From Crotophaga sulcirostris (taxonomy: Eukaryota; Chordata; Aves; Cuculiformes; Crotophagidae): a stretch of 64,000 nucleotides of DNA. Shown piece after piece: positions 48,179-61,262 of the stretch. The stretch spans positions 248,001 to 312,000 of the forward strand of contig VYZB01000294.1 in the NCBI GenBank assembly GCA_013397455.1, in the 5' to 3' direction. The notes under the pieces were generated by a model. It worked only from the letters and a program-made list of their open reading frames with translations. It had not been told where the DNA came from and ran no database searches. Within the stretch, counting starts at the first letter, position 1. Each line of letters begins with the position of its first letter. Position numbers and translations under genes: made by a program.

Positions 48179-50866
48179 TCATCTTCGCATTGATGAGATT
48201 TCATCAAATTAGGTATTTGGATAGCAAATAAAATGGAACCCTAGGGTGAGAAGGGAGAGAACCAAGCTGAAGCTCATGGTTTGAAGAAAGATTTCTTCAG
48301 GGTATGTGGATGGAGCCCACTGCTCTTGATGGTGAATGAGGGTGAAGTTGAAATTCTTAAGAGTGTTTCTCTGAAGCTTGCCTATAGTTTCAAAGGTTCA
48401 CCAACCCAGATTCCTACAGTTTATCCAACACCATGGGGAGATGGAGCTGACTGCCACATATGTGTGAGAGGATTAGCTCTAGATAGCTCTTTTGCCCATG
48501 TTCCCCTCTCATCTGACAAGGCAGGTCTACTTATAAGAAAAGATTAACTTGCAGGGAATGCAATTCCTCACATTCTGCTGAGTTATGATGCTAGGTTTAA
48601 ACAGTGTGACAGTTTATTCTCAAGCCACTTAATGTCTTACCTATATTGCCTAGGAACTGCTTGAGAGATGGGAAAAGAATTTCATTTCCACATTGAAAAC
48701 ATTCCTATAATAACAAACCAGGCCAATCTGAAAGTCTTATTCTTAAAAGCACAGGAAAACAAAAGTCTATTTTTTTTTAATTTTTACAGCAAAAACCAGC
48801 ACACCACCAAAGGAAAAGCAATGGCCTCTACAAATATTCACTCTCCTGATAAACCAAAAAATGAAGGCAAAACTATTCTCTCCCAAAGAAACCAGGACAA
48901 TCAGCAAGCCACAGAAAGGGATCTCAGACTCAGTTTGTCAACCAGAGACTCTTGTATGAGAAGGTCAGAGCTAATGAACTTCTTCCAGTGCTCTTTGCTG
49001 AGCCAGTGATCTGTGATGAGCATCTGGAAAATTCATGCATAGCTATAACTGTTCAAAGCTTAAGCCTCACACCAAAGTTTTCTTAAAATTTCTCATCTTA
49101 AAAAACCCTCGAAAACTATAGCCAAAAGCTGACCTGCACTGAAGAGCGTGAGCGTCTTTTTATTTTATCTAAAAATGAATATGGAAAGAATTGCAACAAA
49201 TATCTATTTGATTTGTCACATAAGTCAAAGATTATATACACACGTACTTATGAATGTCTCTTGCCTGGGCTAATGGAAATCTTTAGGCAACTTTAATTTA
49301 ACTGCTGTTAACATTCCTGCTACACCAGAGTCAAGTGCAAAATGCATTGTAAATACTAGAGCTGTTTATAACCTGAAGGGCAAATTCAAATCCTGTTTAA
49401 TTTCCTTACAGTTGTTCATAAAACAGTCATTTCAAGAATAGAAGCATGATGTGCAAACATAGCAAATCTCTCACTGTTATCATCACATCAGAACAAAACA
49501 GTCCTCTTTTCCAGCTTCACTACCATTTTTGGAAGTGAGAGAAAATTTAATTCCTAGTGATGGAGAGAGACTCCTGACCATGCAGAGCTGCCCAGGCTTA
49601 AAAACAACAACAACGTCTTTTTCAGATTTCACAGATGATTCATTTTAGTACTTCTTGGCATTGAAAACCATGAGTAGTTGCTTATCACATTACCCTTGCT
49701 AACTGGAAAGGCACCACAGCAGCATTGTGGCTGGTGGTACTGGAGGTTTGCTGGCACTTGAGAGAGAGAGAACTCGAGGGACCCAGCAGAGAACTCAACA
49801 CTTTCTTGACAAGAAGCTTGCTAAAAATACATGATTGTACACATTCACAGAGATCCAGGCCTAATTGTGAAAGATTTATGCACATGGAAAAAAGCCAGAT
49901 TTGCTGGATGCATTAGGTCGTTGCAATTTGCTCATGAACTGCACTCCTCATGCTGAATGGTGCAAAAATGTTCTGGAAAATGGAGATATGAATGGAAATA
50001 ATTTGATACCATTTTTACTCTGAGAAACCATAGAATATTTAGATGTTTGATAATAATATCTAATCTACTGCAGACTTTATAAATAGTATTAATACAAGTC
50101 TAGAAATCAGGACTAAATCAGAAAATGACCCTTCATTAGTGAATATATATTTAAGTTGTACTCTGCAAACTTCCTACAAAACATAGAAATATGCTATTAA
50201 GAAACTTTTGAAAATGTTGGGCCAATCTGGGGTTGTGGATGTTCCCTATGTCTCAAATAATTCCATTAACGTCTGCCTGAGTCTCTGACTGTTAAAAGTT
50301 CTTAAATCACTTTACCCATTTGCCAGTTTATCAGTCATTATTTTGATAGTCAAACTTGTAACTTCTTACTCAAGGAACTAATTTTTTTTCCAAAAGGAGA
50401 TACTGTTGGACTACTTGATTGGTGATTACATCTTTAATCAGTGCCTTTTATCTGTGTGAAGGACAGAGAAACATTGTAATAATGATGATGGTTTTGTTAA
50501 AGATGAGTTAATTTGAAAACCCTGTCATTCTCTGGGTAAACTTCCAGAAGTACTTCTAAGGGAGGATCGTTTCGTTATCCATTTGTTATGATCTGCTTTT
50601 GCAGCAATGCTTAAGCCTAAATGGATGGGATTAAAAACAGGTTTCTAGCTTTTTAAAAGATTTTAGCAGTTTGTTATGTAGAGAAGCAAAGATGGAAAGA
50701 AAATAATTTGTAGGAGACAAAATATAATTTGTAGCTCGTTTTTTTCCATGTTATCTGTGATTATACTATATTTAGGTGAATTGGGATCTCTTGTATCCAT
50801 TTCTCAGTAGTTCCTCTTAGTGATACTCCCACAAGGTCACAGCCTATCATTAAGATGACACTCTCT
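48179..50866. other. unique noncoding DNA, candidate conserved block
   Basis: No gene is recognised. The 88-codon frame at 48281-48547 and the 113-codon frame at 48668-49009 have no known domain. About 49280-49420 is non-repetitive AT-rich sequence with TTTAATTTAAC and GTTAAC sites and resembles conserved noncoding sequence in texture only. Confidence 0.45.
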
Positions 50867-50880
50867 GTTGCCATGGTAAC
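50867..50880 (+). promoter_or_regulatory. consensus RFX X-box
   Basis: GTTGCCATGGTAAC matches the 14-bp RFX X-box consensus in both half-sites (GTTGCC and GGTAAC around AT). An AGGTCA nuclear-receptor half-site lies about 30 bp upstream (50834-50839). RFX proteins bind such sites to control ciliary, MHC-II and other genes (established knowledge). There is no recognisable promoter or exon within a few hundred bases, so a distal enhancer is the likeliest role if functional. Confidence 0.6.
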
Positions 50881-53800
50881 ATGTCTGTATTCTCAGACTG
50901 GGCATGCCAAGCTCAGCATGGGACCCCTTGAGAGAAGTTTGGTTGTGAGGGTAAACCTGTTATTTAATTACAGATGGTACTGAAAAATAGCACTGTAGCA
51001 AGAAAAATAATGTGTGAAAAGAAGATGGAGTTATCCACAGAAATATATACTTCAATTTTACCTCAACAGAAGAGGCCCTCAGTAATTTGTTATTAATGGA
51101 AGTTTTGCATGTAGTCCATGCTTTTAAAATGAGAGAAGGAATCCATCTCTTTCTTGGAAACATATATTTCATTTCTGAAACTTCCAAATCTTTAAACTGC
51201 CTGGACTACAGCACATGTCAGGATGAAAATTCCTTTGAGGTTCTCTGCTCTCATCCCTTCCTGGAGCCTGGACTGGGAGAACAGAGCCAGAAAAAGCAAG
51301 CCTTCCTTCAGGTGGTGCCGGCATTTCTGCTGTACAGAGCTGCCATTTACCAGTTTGGATTATTTAGGTATAGTAAATCCCACTGGATGTCAGATTCTTT
51401 CCAAGCAGGGTCTGCAAGAAGGATGATTTCTGCTCTCACAGAGCACTGGGGAGGGAGATGTCTCTTCAGAAATGGTGATACTGCAGTCATCTGCTCCGAA
51501 GGAGCATGTTGATAGGCACTGGGCCTGAAATATTAGCTTCCTCCTGTAAAAGGACCAGCTAAAGTATATTAATGCCACATACAGCCTTAGATGTAAGTCA
51601 TCGGGCACCAGGAGCCAACAAAATGCTATTGTTGCACTTTCTCCTTCCTAAATCACATACACAACCTTGTTTACCATGAGGAAGAACTATAAAGATGATA
51701 ACCTGAAGAGATTATTGTCAACTAGCACATACATTGATTTAAGTCTATGTAATGGCACCTCTGAAGTGATTTTAAAAAAACAATGAAAACAAAAAATAAC
51801 AGATTATAGATGAAAATTACATTTACTATAACCAATAGACAATGCATTTCTTTCTGTATAACGATATGCAAACGTGGGTTTAAAATGGTTAAATACAAAG
51901 TAGGTTAAATACAAAGTAGGAACCTCTTCACTGTTTTCTCCTTGTGTTCAGCTGCTTGCAATTTGTAAATAATGTACAGTAAAATCACTCAGGGTAAAGC
52001 CCTGGCTGCTGCTGAAGCCAGCATAAGTATTGCTGCTGAGCCTCAACCTGGTCAGCATCACCCACATTCTGTTAATTCCTGAAAAAAGCCTCCAATGTGT
52101 TCAAATAAAACCCTGGCTTTTGCAGAGACATTTATATCATCTCCGTTGATGTGAGAAGAATGACCGGATTAGTAATAGAAAACCTAAACTACATGCACCA
52201 GTTTTTGACAGCTACTCTGTTAGCCCAGGTCACACATGCAGCACAGTTCAGGCTGTATTTCAAAGAAATATTCTTTGAAAACCATGGCTCCTTTCTGTCC
52301 AGACCCATTACTGGAAGAGGCTATTGACCGTAAGAGACAGCACCTATGGACACTGAAGTAGAGGCTGGTGTCCTGCTATTGCTGACTCTGCACGGGCACA
52401 GCCCTGGGCCCTACGCAGGTAATGCCAGCACAGGCAGAAGAAGCAACAGCTTGCTTTATGGTAGGGAAAACTCTAAGGTTAGGATGTTGTCTGCCTTTGT
52501 CAAACATGCAAATTTGTTCGAGTTACTCCAAGGCCTAAGGTACCAGCATCTGACCAGGAAGAGTGATTGGAAGGAATAATCACAGCACAGATTTTGCAGA
52601 ATGGCTAATGTCTTGAAATAAGCTACGTTGGAGAAACTGGAAATAGGGCTATAATAATGTTTTATACTGTGCTTATTTTTATGATCCCTGCATAGCATAT
52701 TGGAAGCAGCTGTGACATTTTTGAACGGGGGCGCAGAGGTGGGGAAAAGTGATGGACTTATTTATTAAAGGGGGTTAAGAGCCCCAGGTGGTCTGGAGAT
52801 TTAAAGACTAGGAAATACCAGAGACAAATGAGAAAACAGGATGATCTAAGCCATACCAGTTGAAATAGATTTTGATGATAAGTCACAGTTATATATCTTA
52901 AAATCTATGATGGATATGCCATGGTAGGGACAGCGTTACTGAATGGTATTAAGGGCAATAATTACCTAGCCCTCTTTCCACAGATTATATGTCCTCTCCA
53001 CACAGTTTCACTGATCTTTACTGGAAAACCTGCAATTTTTTAAAAGCACAGAAATACCTGAGATTTTTATATCCCACAGTTATAAAGTCATAATAATTCA
53101 TAGACTTCAAATGAGAGTGTTTCCTTGCCTGGAACTGAACCCTGAGGAGTCTCAGCACATTCAGATCAACACAAAAGCATGGAGCCAAGTTCTGCCTTCA
53201 CATAATACACGGATGTTGTCACTTAATACTGAAATTCAGACTTTCCTCTTTCTATCAATCATATTCTGTGGGAAACACATGAAAGAGAGAGGCTCTTTAA
53301 ATGTGTTTTAGTCCATCATACATCTGTACCTCATCTTGCTCTGGAAGTCTATGTGTTTTGCCATATTACTGGACTTTATCCAGCCCGATAACTGAATTTC
53401 ATCATTTATACTTATTATTCAGGGAGCTGTGTAGCAAGACAATTGTGAACGCCTACAGAGAAACTTACAGATAATGTCCACATACCTGAATTGAAACAAA
53501 TCTGAGCAGCAAAAACTGTTGCAAAATTTAGACAGTAGAATAAAACCAAACCTGTGCATGTCAACTGATTTCAGAACTCATTTTGTAGTGTCTCAGCATC
53601 ATGTTGAATTTTATGCTGTTTAGTCTCGATTGAGCTCAGTCAAATGTTCTGGGTAAATACCAACAGAAAGGCCAGTATTTGGCCACACTGAAGGCAGTGG
53701 GAAAGCTGCCACCCACTTCAACGAGATCATGATTTCACCGCATATATCTTAACTGCCTACACAGGCATAATGATGCCACACAAATCTCAACGTATAGTCT

Positions 53801-53975
53801 GCCTCCCAGGCATATCTGCTGCGGGCTCTTCGTTTGCAAACAGACTCAGAGCAGCGTCACCTACACAAGTTTTCATTAAGTGGGTCAGCAACAGGCCACT
53901 ATCACTCCTACTTGCAATAGGTCTTAGCATATTGCAACATAATCAGAATATTCAGATAGTTACCCGTTCTTGAGT
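50881..53975. other. unique noncoding DNA with a perfect tandem duplication
   Basis: The longest non-CR1 open frame upstream of a stop in this half lies at 51096-51512 (about 138 codons from its first ATG, plus strand). I recognise no domain in it, and it has no splice or promoter support, so I do not call it a gene. A 16-bp tandem lies at 51887-51920. A GC-rich patch (GGGGGCGCAGAGG) lies near 52728-52745. A small CpG group lies at 53820-53860. Confidence 0.45.
51887..51920. repeat. perfect 16-bp tandem duplication
   Basis: GGTTAAATACAAAGTA occurs twice in direct succession (51887-51902 and 51903-51918), followed by GG. No mismatches are seen, indicating a recent duplication. Confidence 0.9.
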
Positions 53976-54360
53976 GGCCAAGGGAACTGGGATTGTTTGT
54001 CCTGGAGAAGAGGAGGCTGAGATCTTATTCCTCTCTACAGTTGTAGAGAAAGGAGTTGTAGCTAGGTCAGTGCTTGTCTCTTCTCCCAAGTAACAAGTGA
54101 TAGGTTAAGAAGAAAAGGCCACAAGTTGTGTCAGGGGAGGTTTAAATTGGATACTAGGAAAAATTTCTTTATCGACACAGTGGTCAAGCATTGGCACAGG
54201 CTGCCCAGGGAAGTGGGGGAGTCTCCTTCCCTGGAGGTGTTCAGAAAGTGTGTAGACATGGCATTTTGTGACATGGTTTAGTAGGCATGGTGGTGTGGGG
54301 CCAACGGTTGAACTTCATGATCTTAGACATCTTTTCTAGCCTTAATGATTCTATGATTTT
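53976..54360 (+). mobile_element. CR1 LINE 3' end with GATTCTAT tail
   Basis: This is a plus-strand CR1 fragment. It starts in ORF2 at the CTGGAGAAGAGGAGGCTGA segment, passes through CAGGGGAGGTTTAAATTGGAT and CAGGCTGCCCAGGGAAGTGG, and ends in the characteristic TAATGATTCTATGATT tail. The frame is interrupted, with a local rearrangement near 54025-54055 where an 18-bp palindrome (TCTCTACA, GT, TGTAGAGA; 54032-54049) replaces the expected sequence. It is older than copies A and B and belongs to a different tail class. Confidence 0.93.
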
Positions 54361-57277
54361 TGTACTCTCTGGAAACAGCAATACATGGTTTGTAGTTGAT
54401 AAATAAAACATAGTTATAATGGAGTGAGTCTGCTTAAAATAGAGTCTCCATTTGGCCAGGAAGATCTGGAAGTTTCAGCTCCTACGCAGGATGAAAAGCA
54501 GAGTCCCTGATATTTGTTGTGGAGGAAGAATTCTGAGAAAAACATGACCTACCAAAGCATGTAACTGTGTGAATACGGTGGGGCTGCCCCAAAACCACAA
54601 CCCTAGCAGATCCAGGGACGTCTGCTGCTGGAACTAGCCTGAAACTCTTGTCCGTGGATGCCCAGTATGCAGGGTAGACCATAAGATATGATGCCAACAG
54701 AGAAGTCCAACCCCAGGCACTTGTCTTTTGAACCCAGGTGGCATTTTGGCCAGTATTTCAGTGGAAATTCATACTTTGACCAAAAATAACTTTTGTTTTG
54801 AATAGCCTGAAACAGAAATTATTTTTCACATGTACATAGCACCAAGTTATTTCTTTCAAGGAAAAAAGTGGTTCTGATGGTAATTTCTTCTAAAAGTACT
54901 TGTATACTGGATTTACACGTCTAAGAAATGCAGACTCAGTCCCTCTTATTAATTATTGCTGCTTACTAATTGCTTGCTTAGATAATCCAACAGTTATATT
55001 CCTTCCAGACACCTTAAACCAGCTGCTCAGCTATTGCAATTTCATACTAGAGCAGTCTGTGCAGGTCCTGGCAAATAGTCTGAAGTTCTGGATGACCAAA
55101 AAGCTTCTTGGTATTCTATAAAGACTATTGTTCACTGCAGACAAAAATAAATCTTCTGCCCTTTTAGTGCTGGGAAGTTGCTATGAGTTTAACCCTCTAC
55201 CTATCAGGAAGAATTGCTACATTAGTCACCTCACAATGTTATTTCAAGTGAGTAAGTACTTCCTGATAACAGTTAGGTAAGATTTTTGTGTTAAAAAAAT
55301 GTGGTTTTTATAAAGCTTTCTATAAAATTGGACAAGAAAATGAAAGTACAATAAAAATAAATGAGTAGTAATGCAAACAATTTAGAGAACAAGCATATTT
55401 TACACTTTAGTAAATTCACATTCTAAGTTCATGACAGTATATTTTTAATATAAAATGGGATAGTGTGACTGTCCTCAGTAATTCTGCAAGCTGGCTTCTA
55501 TGAGATAGAAACCTACCCAAACTGAGAGTTGCAGATTTACATAGCAGGAGTTTGGTCTCTCTCATATCTCAATAATTTTATTTGCTGTATGAAATTGCAC
55601 AAGTGGACATCCAAGGGATGCAGGGGGAAGAAATCAGGTTGCCTATGCAGCATCCACATGTGAATTATAAGCCTGTGGCTGGCTTTCCATTAACCAAATA
55701 TATATTAATACCATTTAATACAAATTAAATGCAATATACACTGATTATATTTGAATATAGTCTTTAGATGAAGCTATAAGGACTGTGGGAAATATCACCA
55801 GAGAATGAGTCTCTTGTTTTGCGAAAGGAAACTAAACTTATTGCTACTTAGTTTTATCAAGTCCCTTTTAACCTTATTTACATTTTAACCAGAACACTAA
55901 CACTCACAGTAATGTGAGATATACTACTAATCCTAAAGGCCTTAATTGTACGTAGCAAAATTTACCATTTAAATGAACAGAGAATAGTGCAATAAAGAAA
56001 ATGAAGCACTATTATCAGTCTGCTACCAAAGAGGGTAATTGACACTTCTGAGGAGCAGAATGCACAAGCATCAGCCAGCTTTCCATAAGCCCCAGCCAAC
56101 TGGTGACCCTCTCTATCAACACAGTTGGGGAGAGAAGGGAATTAGATGCCTTTCTGCTGGATGTCAATGATATTTTGGTGATTAACCTTTTCCTTCCTTC
56201 TTGCGCCATCAACAATTACAGTTGTGGTCAACCAAACTGGTCTGATAGTCACAGATTAAGGCCACTCCTGACTGCTAGTTGTCTCAGTGATCACCAAGCT
56301 AATGATGTCAAATTTCTCCCTCACAGTAGTGGTTTCATTGCTCAGGCTACACGTTATTCATTTTTATATGTCCAGTTCTTGTCTTTAGAAGAGATATATA
56401 AAGTCAAAAAGAGATAACCTTTCCATACTAGACGTCCTCAAAATTTTCCATCCTATAATTGTTTCCTCATTTTCAGAATATGTTTGGACATTTAAATCAT
56501 TAAAAACATGAGTATAGTGGTGCTGAAACTGTCCTGGCCAGTAAGCGATAGTCATGCCCATGAGGAACATGAAAGGAGCCCCTTTCCAACAGACTGTGTA
56601 GACATCTTTCAGATCACATTTCTTTCAAGACTTCTTCTGCTCTCCTGAACCACAACAGACTCTTCAAAGATATAACAGGCTTAGTAAGGACAAAGTCCAA
56701 TTATTCTATTAAGAATAGCCAAGTGTCTGTTGGAAGAACAGATAAAGCTTTAACATACCTTGTGGACAGATACTATGGAAAGTAGAACTTTAATCCCTAG
56801 AGAAGATACTGCAAGTGAAAGAAAATAGTGAAAAGTCTTCTTTTACCTGAACTCTTCAGTGGAAGTACAGGCTTGGCAACAAACAGCATGCAAATAGGAA
56901 AAAAAAGGCTTTAATTCATAAAGGTCCTTCAATAAGGTATCATGCAGGAAAGGGAAAAAAAGATAGGGAAGAATTTCACTTCCCAAATCTCTGGCCCATC
57001 TTTATGGCTTTGAGGATCAATAAGAAGTTGTCCAAAAGGAGGAGAGCAAGAAGAAACCCTTTTTTTATCCCATCATTTCGCAGTTCCTCCTCACTCAATG
57101 ACCCCAAACAGCTTTGACAGAGAATGAAACTTTTTCCAGGTACTCCTCTTTCCTGGTTAACGCATAGCTAAGAGTTTGTTGATTTCTCCTGATGCTCCTG
57201 CTGCACAGCTCTGGCATAAGAAGCATCCTAGCATTTACTGTTACAAAACACTCTTTGGATAGCCTACAGCAAGGACT
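54361..57277. other. unique noncoding DNA, no gene recognised
   Basis: No gene is recognised. The stretch at 54430-54730 is somewhat GC-richer with scattered CpGs and could be old repeat, but I cannot assign a family. Open frames at 56015-56417 overlap on opposite strands. Confidence 0.5.
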
Positions 57278-57322
57278 AAAAAAACAAACAAACCCCCCAC
57301 CCCCAAAAAAAACACCAAAAAA
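57278..57322. repeat. 45-nt tract of only A and C
   Basis: Forty-five consecutive plus-strand bases are A or C, with a CCCCCCACCCCC centre between A-rich arms. The complement is purely T and G. This is strand-asymmetric low-complexity sequence. It could be an expanded simple repeat or the tail of an unidentifiable retroposon. Confidence 0.85.
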
Positions 57323-59616
57323 GAAATATTTTTTAAACTTTACTGACTCCCAAATTTTTTATATGATTGATCTTTTTAAGAATGATAATACATATGTCCA
57401 CTGAAGTTAGAAGGAATTAAGATACTGCTTGGATATTTCACTTTCATGCTCAGATGTAAATAGCTGAGCTGATTATAATGGTTATGACAATTCAAACCAT
57501 ACTAACAAAAAAAAAAAGTTTGAATTTGTTCCATGTCAGGGAATCAAAACCTTGTGAAATCCTGGGAAAAAAATCCCATCTTGCAAACAATGAAGAATAT
57601 AGCCCAATAGTGGTGAGGAAACAACTATCAGAACTATGTCCTTTTGCTAGTCTGATTCAGATAACTTTATTTTGCCTGAACAAAAAAGCACAAGTTCCTC
57701 CCATTTTTAGGAATTCAGTGCAATACAGCTAAGAACAAAAACACTACAACCTCCAGAAGGACAAAACAAGAAGAAAAATTTCATAATTATGCTGTAGGCT
57801 TTTGCTAAACCTATGCTATACCTGCTGTCAGAAAAAGGAAAGACAGGAGCTGCAAGGAATATATTTTATAGAGATCCAAAATTCTGTAGCCAAAGTCAAG
57901 AGTAGGTAAGGCTAATTACTGTGACCAGATTGAATGTTATGCTAAATTTAAAAGTTTTCAAGAGATTAGAATGACATGTGGAAGGTTCAGTGACATTATT
58001 ATGATTTAAAACAATATATTTTCATTCTGGACATTTTTCCTTGCCGAGATTGCAATTGGATGGTAGCAGTTTGAACTATCCATGCACTTTGAGCCAGTAA
58101 AAATGCAGTAATCTAAAGAGTATCTTATGTGATATTGGAAATGTAAGCCATGATTTAGGTTTCCAGGACAACACAACCAAAAATATAATTTATCAATTGC
58201 AGAAGAAAATTATAAAGAATCCCATTTGCTTAATGTTATTTGCCTTTAAGGGTTAGGCATATAAACAGGATTTAAAAAAAAAAAGAAAGTAACAGAAGGT
58301 TACAGGATGGTTTCTTCAAAATATGAAACTATATTTTCTACGAGTTTTCCTATATTTCAGTAGATGTATGAGGATGGTGGCCCCTGTGGTCACCCATAAC
58401 AATTTACATCAGTCATCAAACAATTCAGCTGTGACCTACAAAGAAACTGCAGTTAAATATGGATAAAAAGTTTTCATCTGCTTTGAAATATCCATCCTGG
58501 GTGCATGGTCCTCGTACTGAATCTATCCCTAATGTCTCTTTATGCATTCTGATTTACATTTGAAAGTCAACAACCACTCAGTATACCTCTAGAAAACGAC
58601 AAATTTAGAGTGCAAAAATATTATTTCCCCTCACATCTATAAATATTATGTCCTCAAACCCTGGTGATAGACAGAAGAAAAATTATGGCTTTTCCTCTGA
58701 CCTCTCAGACCTTAGATCAGGTCACATGCTCAACCTCCGATCCATTGGACAGTGAATACTTGCACACCTCAAAAACTCACAAGGCAGAAAATATATTTAA
58801 GGAAATCTCACACTTCAGGATGAGAAAAAATAAAAGTACCCAGACTTTAATTTTGTAACTGTCACAAAAAAAAAAAGTTGTAGACAATTCATATCCATTA
58901 AAGATGTTCTTAACAATACTGTATTGTCCTCCTCTTATAATGTCATATTTTATAGTACAATCGCAATAGTCAGTAACATGGTGTCTTTATGTGCAGTTTA
59001 ACACCTGACAAAACACCTACAAGAGCTGCTTTGGATCTGAATCCAATATAAACAACATAGGCTGCCACTTAATGCTTAGAAACATTTACACCACAAATGT
59101 TAACAGTGAAGTCCTTTCACTCTCCTTTGGACATGATGATCCTGAAAGTTGCAGAAATAATACGCAATATAAAACATCCATTGATGACAGGTTCTTTTTA
59201 TCCAATTTTTTTTTTTAGATTTTGATAATCATTTGATAATGCTTCTTTTTTCTTAATTATTCATCCGTTTCATCGTCGCAAATACCTAGAAATATATTGC
59301 AAGTGTGTGAAAAATGCAATGTAATTTGCATTGTAATCTTAATTTCTATTTACCATTTCTGTTTACGTATCACAAAACAATGGATTCTGATTATCAGTTC
59401 TCATAAATCTCTTCCAAACATTATCCATACTTAACTATTGATCTAGAGTTCTTTTGTGAGCAGCTTGTTGTGTCTGCTTAAATCTCTAAAATGTATCAAT
59501 GGGTGAGAAGGACCCAAGGTGTCATTCTTTTTGCTGATCAATCAAATATCACTTCCAAATAATTTTCTTGATACAAGCAATTATTATGAATTCAGACTTT
59601 TATTCCTACAGTTATT
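57323..59616. other. AT-rich noncoding DNA, no gene recognised
   Basis: No gene or repeat family is recognised. There are several A- or T-homopolymers (near 57508, 58271, 58866 and 59206). Open frames at 57478-57732 and 58664-58858 have no domain. Confidence 0.5.
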
Positions 59617-59672
59617 CTGGATTATTATCCATTATTCTGTATTATTATTCATAATAATTATTATCCCTAAAG
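59617..59672. repeat. ATT-rich low-complexity sequence
   Basis: Imperfect ATT/ATTATT units (ggattattatcc, attattattcataataattatta) lie immediately before a CR1 3' end. This is AT-rich sequence at or beside the insertion point of the neighbouring element. Confidence 0.7.
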
Positions 59673-59809
59673 CTGTTGAGACCAGGTTAGATGAGGCTTT
59701 GAGCAACCTGATCCAGTGGGAGGCATCCCTGCCCATGACAGGGGTTTGGAACTGCATGATCTTTAAAGTCCCTTCCAATCCAAACCATTCTATGGTTCCA
59801 TGATTCTGC
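59673..59809 (+). mobile_element. short CR1 LINE 3' end with GATTCTAT tail
   Basis: This is only the last roughly 135 bp of a plus-strand CR1. It carries GACCAGGTTAGATGAGGCTT, GAGCAACCTGATCCAGTGGG, CATCCCTGCCCATG and AAAGTCCCTTCCAATCCAAA, and ends in the tail TTCTATGGTTCCATGATTCTG. Such extreme 5' truncation is normal for CR1. It belongs to the same tail class as the 54-kb copy. The 94-codon open frame across it (59519-59803) is not a gene. Confidence 0.92.
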
Positions 59810-61262
59810 AATATTTCCTTTAAATTCCTGACATTGCTCTCCTTAAATTGAGGAGCTGAGGAAAGGGTTTCCCATAAAAGAAGGCCTCAGGCTTAGCCAG
59901 ACATAATTAACCTAAAAACCAAGCACAAGGAGTATTGCTTAGGTCTGAATTTAATACTTTTAAAGCTATTTAGTTGTGGAAGTTGTTCAACCACTGAAAC
60001 ACCAACCAATCTAGAAGTTCACTACCTGTCAGGCTACCACTGAGTAGAGGCTGGTGTGGAAGGCAGCATGGGTTAAAGGAACTTAACCAACAGAAAAGCA
60101 AATAACAACCAGCAGATTTTATTTCTATAAACACAGATTAGTGCCAACTGGTGACTTCACGTCTATGGAAAAGTTTAAATATTCTTGTCTAAATTAAGCC
60201 TTGGAGATTTTATTTGAAGTGATGTTTTCTAAAACATTTAGTAGGGCAACGGGAGTTGTGCCACAAATGGAGTAAGAAAGTCCTGAGCAGAAGCAAAGGG
60301 GAATGCTGATCTTCCCTGAAGCAAGGACAAGAGGCGTTAGCAATAGCGAGGTCTGTGGTTGAAGGATGAGATTTGTCTCTCAGACACCATCAATACAACT
60401 GCTACATCAGGCGAAGCCATGAAGATTAAATACTTAATTTCCCTGTTAGCTATATCCCTCACATTTCTGCTGAGGAAGAGGAAATCGTGCTGGGACACAG
60501 ATCCAAAGCTTATGGCGGTTTCCCTGGAGAGGCAGAGTTCAGGCTAGGATTTCTGAGCCTCGAGGGGATTGCACTCTCCAAGTCACCCATGCAGGGAGCC
60601 TGGCCTCCTGCCCAGGCAGAGGAGCGCTGCAGAGCCTGTTTGCTGAGCACTTGCAGTTTGTTTTGCACTTGTGCAGGAGAGCCTGTCTTTCTTTCTCGTT
60701 GGTAATTAACACCTTCACTTCTGCTCAGGAGAAACCTTGCTGCTCCCAGTTCAGTCTTGCACTGCTTTACTGGATTAATTAGCATCTTACTGAATCCACA
60801 GTGTCCCCGTTGGGTGTTTGGAGAACTTCAGTTCAATTGCCTGAAATCTCCCCCTGTGCATTGCAATCCCAAATCCAGGGGTCAGTTCAGAGTCACAGAC
60901 TTTTGCGATAGCTTCTATCAGACTGGCACTAGTGGAGGTGCTCTCAATGTTGTGAAACTCCTGCTACCACTTACCAGGAAATGAGAGTTCTGTTGGAAAC
61001 CTGCTCAGCTTCCTGCCTGCCTACTTAGCACACTCTTGGTGTGCTCCTCTCCCAGTGCCCCAGCACTGTGCACTGCTTTGCAGCAGCTCTGTCATGCAGC
61101 TTGCAACCAGCTCACCTGGAGGAGGGCTGCCAGGGAAAAAGAAAATAAAAAAATGCACAGGTAACTCCACTTCTCAGGGACCTGTGGTCACAAGCTCTGC
61201 TGGTTGAGGAGAACCCACCATGCAGCCTCCTTCGCAGCTGAAGATCCACAGCTCTAGGACAG
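59810..61262. other. noncoding DNA, GC-richer towards the right, no gene recognised
   Basis: No gene is recognised. GC content rises from about 60.48 kb. Open frames on both strands (60359-60984) overlap each other and show no known domain. Confidence 0.45.

Noticed and set aside
51096..51512. 138-codon plus-strand open frame from an ATG
   Set aside because: No recognisable domain, biased composition or splice/promoter context. A frame this long can occur by chance in 64 kb.
54430..54730. GC-richer patch that resembled an old SINE or LTR
   Set aside because: No terminal structure, A/B box or family-specific sequence could be identified.
59519..59803. 94-codon plus-strand frame
   Set aside because: Its C-terminal half is the CR1 3' end and the rest is ATT-rich low complexity.
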